Positions 6,548-8,582 of a DNA stretch of 8,582 nt are shown piece after piece. Numbering within the stretch: the stretch's first letter is position 1; each line of letters starts with the position of its first letter. Below the pieces are notes generated by a model that searched no databases, was not told where the DNA came from, and worked only from the letters and a program-made list of their open reading frames with translations. The DNA comes from JBEKVE01 sp049514335 (GTDB taxonomy: Bacteria > Actinomycetota > Acidimicrobiia > Acidimicrobiales > UBA8190), in contig JBEKVE010000128.1 in NCBI GenBank assembly GCA_049514335.1, forward strand, positions 1 to 8,582. Reading direction: 5' to 3'. The translations under genes were made by a program, and so were the position numbers.

Positions 6548-6769
6548 TCAGCCCGCGGTGGGCGCCTCGCGTTCGAGGAGCACGGCGAAATCGCTGTGAC
6601 GGATCGGGAACGATCCCCGACAATGCGGACAGCGGACGTACACGTGCTGCTCGGTGGACTCGACGTCCCGACGCTCGAGGTCGAACGTCCTCCAACACAA
6701 CCTGCACTCGGGTGTGAGCGCCGGCCCCGGTTCGCGGAACCGCCGCTCACGCACCCCCATGGTGCTCAT
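6548..6769 (-). CDS. Small zinc-ribbon protein of unknown function
   Basis: A 73-residue protein with Cys22, Cys25, Cys47 and Cys50 in two CxxC knuckles (ECRLCWRTF and VRCPHCRGSFPIRH), the pattern of a single treble-clef or zinc-ribbon fold. About 20 residues separate the knuckles, and the N-terminus is basic (MGVRERRFREP). I do not recognise the family. Nucleic-acid binding or a structural zinc site are the usual possibilities. On the minus strand GGGGGAGG lies three bases before ATG 6769 and twelve before a second in-frame ATG at 6760, so either start is possible, and neither spacing is ideal. It follows typA on the same strand after a 202-base gap and converges on the cyclase gene. The frame is open upstream to 6856, but that extension lies before the ribosome-binding site. 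The cysteine spacing and good ribosome-binding sequence support a real gene. Confidence 0.7.
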   Translation of the reverse strand: MSTMGVRERRFREPGPALTPECRLCWRTFDLERRDVESTEQHVYVRCPHCRGSFPIRHSDFAVLLEREAPTAG

Positions 6770-6808
6770 GAGCCTCCCCCCATCACTGCTGCCCCTCCAA
6801 CACAGTCC

Positions 6809-6837
6809 ATGATGGACCCGGGTACACCCGCGCGCAA
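6809..6837 (-). promoter_or_regulatory. Candidate sigma-70-type promoter for the small zinc-ribbon gene
   Basis: On the minus strand TTGCGC (6837-6832) and CATCAT (6814-6809) are separated by 17 bases, matching consensus at three and four of six positions. Transcription would start near 6802, leaving a leader of about 33 bases with the GGGGGAGG ribosome-binding site. The spacer contains the inverted repeat GGGT-GT-ACCC (6820-6829) and the palindrome ACCCGGGT (6816-6823), either of which could be an operator. The match is modest. Confidence 0.25.
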
Positions 6838-6918
6838 CGCGGTCGGGCTGCCACAAGGCCGTTCGGGGAAGAGTTGACCGCTGCGAGGGATCTCTCTCAG
6901 GTTATTCCCAGGAAACTT

Positions 6919-6929
6919 CGGGTGACCCG
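6919..6929. promoter_or_regulatory. 11-bp palindrome downstream of typA
   Basis: CGGGTGACCCG is symmetrical about its central G. It lies about 43 bases past the typA stop. As RNA it gives only a four-pair stem with a three-base loop, followed on the minus strand by AAGTTT, so it is at best a weak terminator. It could equally be a protein-binding site. The rest of the 6770-6971 gap holds no gene that I can support. Confidence 0.15.
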
Positions 6930-6971
6930 CTGACCTGGACGTGGACGGCCCGCTGCGCCCGCCCTCGGTGC

Positions 6972-8582
6972 TCAGGGGTCGTCGCGCCTCGCCCGGCTGC
7001 GCTGGCGTCCCCGGATCTGCTGGTCGAGGACCGCCTTGCGCAGGCGCACGGCGCGGGGCGTCACCTCCACGCACTCGTCCTCGCGGATGAACTCGAGCGC
7101 CTGCTCCAGCGACAGCTGCAGGTGGGGGGTGAGGCGCACGAGCTCCTCGGCGGTGGAGGAGCGGACGTTCGTGACCTTGCGCTCCTTGGTGGGGTTGACG
7201 TCCATCTCGTCGATCCGGGCGTTCTCCCCCACGATCATCCCCTCGTAGACCTCGGTGCCGGGCCCCACCAGCATGGTGCCGCGCTCCTCGAGGGCCATGA
7301 GGGCGTAGGTGGTGGTGGACCCGCGCCTGTCCGCCACCATCGACCCGTTGCGCCTGACCCGCAGGTCGCCGTGCCAGGGCTCCCAGCCGTCGAAGACGTG
7401 GTGCAATATGCCCGTCCCCCGCGTCTCGATGACGAACTCGGTGCGGAACCCGACCAGTCCCCGGGCCGGCACCCGGTAGTCCATGCGCACCCACCCCGTG
7501 CCGTGGTTCACCATCTCCTCGAGGCGGCCGAAGCGCAGCGCCAGCAGCTGGGTGACCACGCCCAGGTAGTCGCTCGGCACGTCCACCGCCAGGCGCTCCA
7601 TGGGCTCGTGGAGCTTGCCGTCGATCGTGCGCGTGACGACCTGGGGCTTGCCCACGGTGAGCTCGAAGCCCTCGCGCCGCATGGTCTCCACCAGGATGGC
7701 GAGCTGCAGCTCGCCCCGTCCCTGGACCTCCCAGGCGTCGGGACGCGGCGTGGGAAGGACGCGCAGCGACACGTTGCCCACGAGCTCGGCATCGAGCCGG
7801 CTCTTCAGGAGCCGGGCTGTCAGCTTGGTGCCGTCCACGCCGGCCAGCGGCGAGGTGTTGATGCCGATGGTCATGGCCAGGCTGGGCTCGTCCACGAAGA
7901 TGGGCGGCAGGGGGCGGGGATCGTCGGGGTCGGCGAGCGTCTCGCCGATCGTCACCTCGTCGATACCGGCCACGGCCACGATCGAGCCCGGGCCCGCCTC
8001 GTCGACGTCGACCCGCTCGAGGGCCTTGGAGGAGTAGAGCTCGGTCACCTTGACGCGCTGCACCGCTCCGTCGAGGCGGCACCACGCCACCGTCTCGCCC
8101 CGCCGCAGGGTGCCGTTCACGACCCGGCAGATGGCCAGGCGCCCGACATAGGGCGAGGCGCCGAGGTTGGTGACGAGGGCCTGCAGGGACCGCTCGGGGT
8201 CGTAGTGCGGCGGCGGCACACTGGCCAGAATGGCCTCGAAGAGCGGGACGAGGTCGGGGCCGATGTCGTCGGGCCGGGTGCCGGCCCGGCCCGCCCGGGC
8301 GTTGGCGTAGAGCACGGGAAACCCGATCTGGTCCTCGTCGGCGTCGAGGTCGAGGAACAGCTCCTCGATCTCGTTGACCACCTCCGCCACGCGGGCGTCG
8401 GGCCGGTCGACCTTGTTGACCACGACGACCACCGGCAGGCGGGCCTCGAGGGTCTTGCGCAGCACGAACCGCGTCTGGGGCAGCGGGCCCTCCGACGCGT
8501 CGACGAGCAGCATGACGCCGTCCACCATGGCCAGGGCCCGCTCCACCTCGCCCCCGAAATCGGCGTGCCCGGGGGTGTCGAC
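6972..8582 (-). CDS. typA: Translational GTPase TypA/BipA, N-terminus beyond the window
   Basis: A ribosome-associated GTPase of the EF-G/LepA class, linked in other bacteria to ribosome assembly and to growth under cold or stress. The visible 536 residues begin exactly at the G3 box (VDTPGHADFGGEVER); by comparison with E. coli BipA about 70 residues, including the P-loop and G2, lie outside. G4 is NKVD (visible 56-59). The G5 region reads YANARAG (92-98), where many family members have Ser instead of Asn. After the GTPase domain come the beta-barrel domain, the two EF-G-like domains (SGRGELQL-type motif as VQGRGELQLAILVETMRREGF; RVPARGLVGFRTEF) and the TypA-specific C-terminal domain (GAEVYEGMI-like and NPTKERKVTNVRSS motifs, ending LEQALEFIREDECVEVTP). 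No frameshift is visible. It may share a transcript with the small zinc-ribbon gene downstream, although the gap is long. Confidence 0.97.
   Translation of the reverse strand, partial: VDTPGHADFGGEVERALAMVDGVMLLVDASEGPLPQTRFVLRKTLEARLPVVVVVNKVDRPDARVAEVVNEIEELFLDLDADEDQIGFPVLYANARAGRAGTRPDDIGPDLVPLFEAILASVPPPHYDPERSLQALVTNLGASPYVGRLAICRVVNGTLRRGETVAWCRLDGAVQRVKVTELYSSKALERVDVDEAGPGSIVAVAGIDEVTIGETLADPDDPRPLPPIFVDEPSLAMTIGINTSPLAGVDGTKLTARLLKSRLDAELVGNVSLRVLPTPRPDAWEVQGRGELQLAILVETMRREGFELTVGKPQVVTRTIDGKLHEPMERLAVDVPSDYLGVVTQLLALRFGRLEEMVNHGTGWVRMDYRVPARGLVGFRTEFVIETRGTGILHHVFDGWEPWHGDLRVRRNGSMVADRRGSTTTYALMALEERGTMLVGPGTEVYEGMIVGENARIDEMDVNPTKERKVTNVRSSTAEELVRLTPHLQLSLEQALEFIREDECVEVTPRAVRLRKAVLDQQIRGRQRSRARRDDP

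Noticed and set aside
6728..6742. CGGTTC-GCG-GAACCG inverted repeat
   Set aside because: It lies inside the small zinc-ribbon gene, where it encodes the Arg-Phe-Arg-Glu-Pro stretch, so no separate role is needed.
6890..6925. Similarity of this AT-richer spot to 2577-2612 (both contain CCCAGG-like motifs)
   Set aside because: The shared stretch is too short and imperfect to call a repeat; no flanking similarity is visible.

Overview
The window is very GC-rich throughout. Its coding style (GTG starts, G/C-rich third positions, gene starts without clear Shine-Dalgarno sequences) and its gene families suggest an actinobacterium. A little-cultured lineage such as Acidimicrobiia is possible, but that placement is inference from style. 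There are no rRNA or tRNA genes, CRISPR arrays, transposases or phage genes. Two genes run off the window: an amidase at the left edge and the GTPase TypA/BipA at the right edge.

Layout. (1) Positions 2-1252, minus: amidase-signature hydrolase with all three catalytic residues and its C-terminus outside the window. (2) Positions 1364-2560, plus: a polytopic membrane transporter of the ArsB/NhaD/CitM superfamily, divergent from the amidase across a gap of about 110 bp. (3) Positions 2561-2835: the longest non-coding stretch. It begins with an A-rich island holding short exact repeats and continues into closely packed inverted repeats. The last of these can bury the ribosome-binding region and start codon of the next gene. 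(4) Positions 2836-3204, plus: a single-domain VOC (glyoxalase-fold) protein. (5) Positions 3282-6491, plus: a large signalling protein with two zinc ribbons, a class III nucleotide cyclase domain, a STAND/AAA-type ATPase and a long helical C-terminal half. (6) Positions 6548-6769, minus: a 73-residue protein with one CxxC/CxxC zinc ribbon, convergent with the cyclase. (7) Positions 6972-8582, minus: TypA/BipA, lacking its N-terminus here.

The genes do not form an obvious pathway. TypA is a conserved translational GTPase, and the amidase, transporter and VOC protein look like accessory metabolic genes of unknown substrate. The cyclase-ATPase is a candidate cAMP- or cGMP-producing sensor. The most notable features are non-coding. 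One is the structured leader in front of the VOC gene, which has the layout expected of a translational switch but matches no riboswitch class I recognise. The other is a TACCGT hexamer exactly seven bases before the GTG starts of both the amidase and the cyclase, as expected for leaderless transcription. Both readings rest on manual pairing and pattern recognition, without covariation or expression data.
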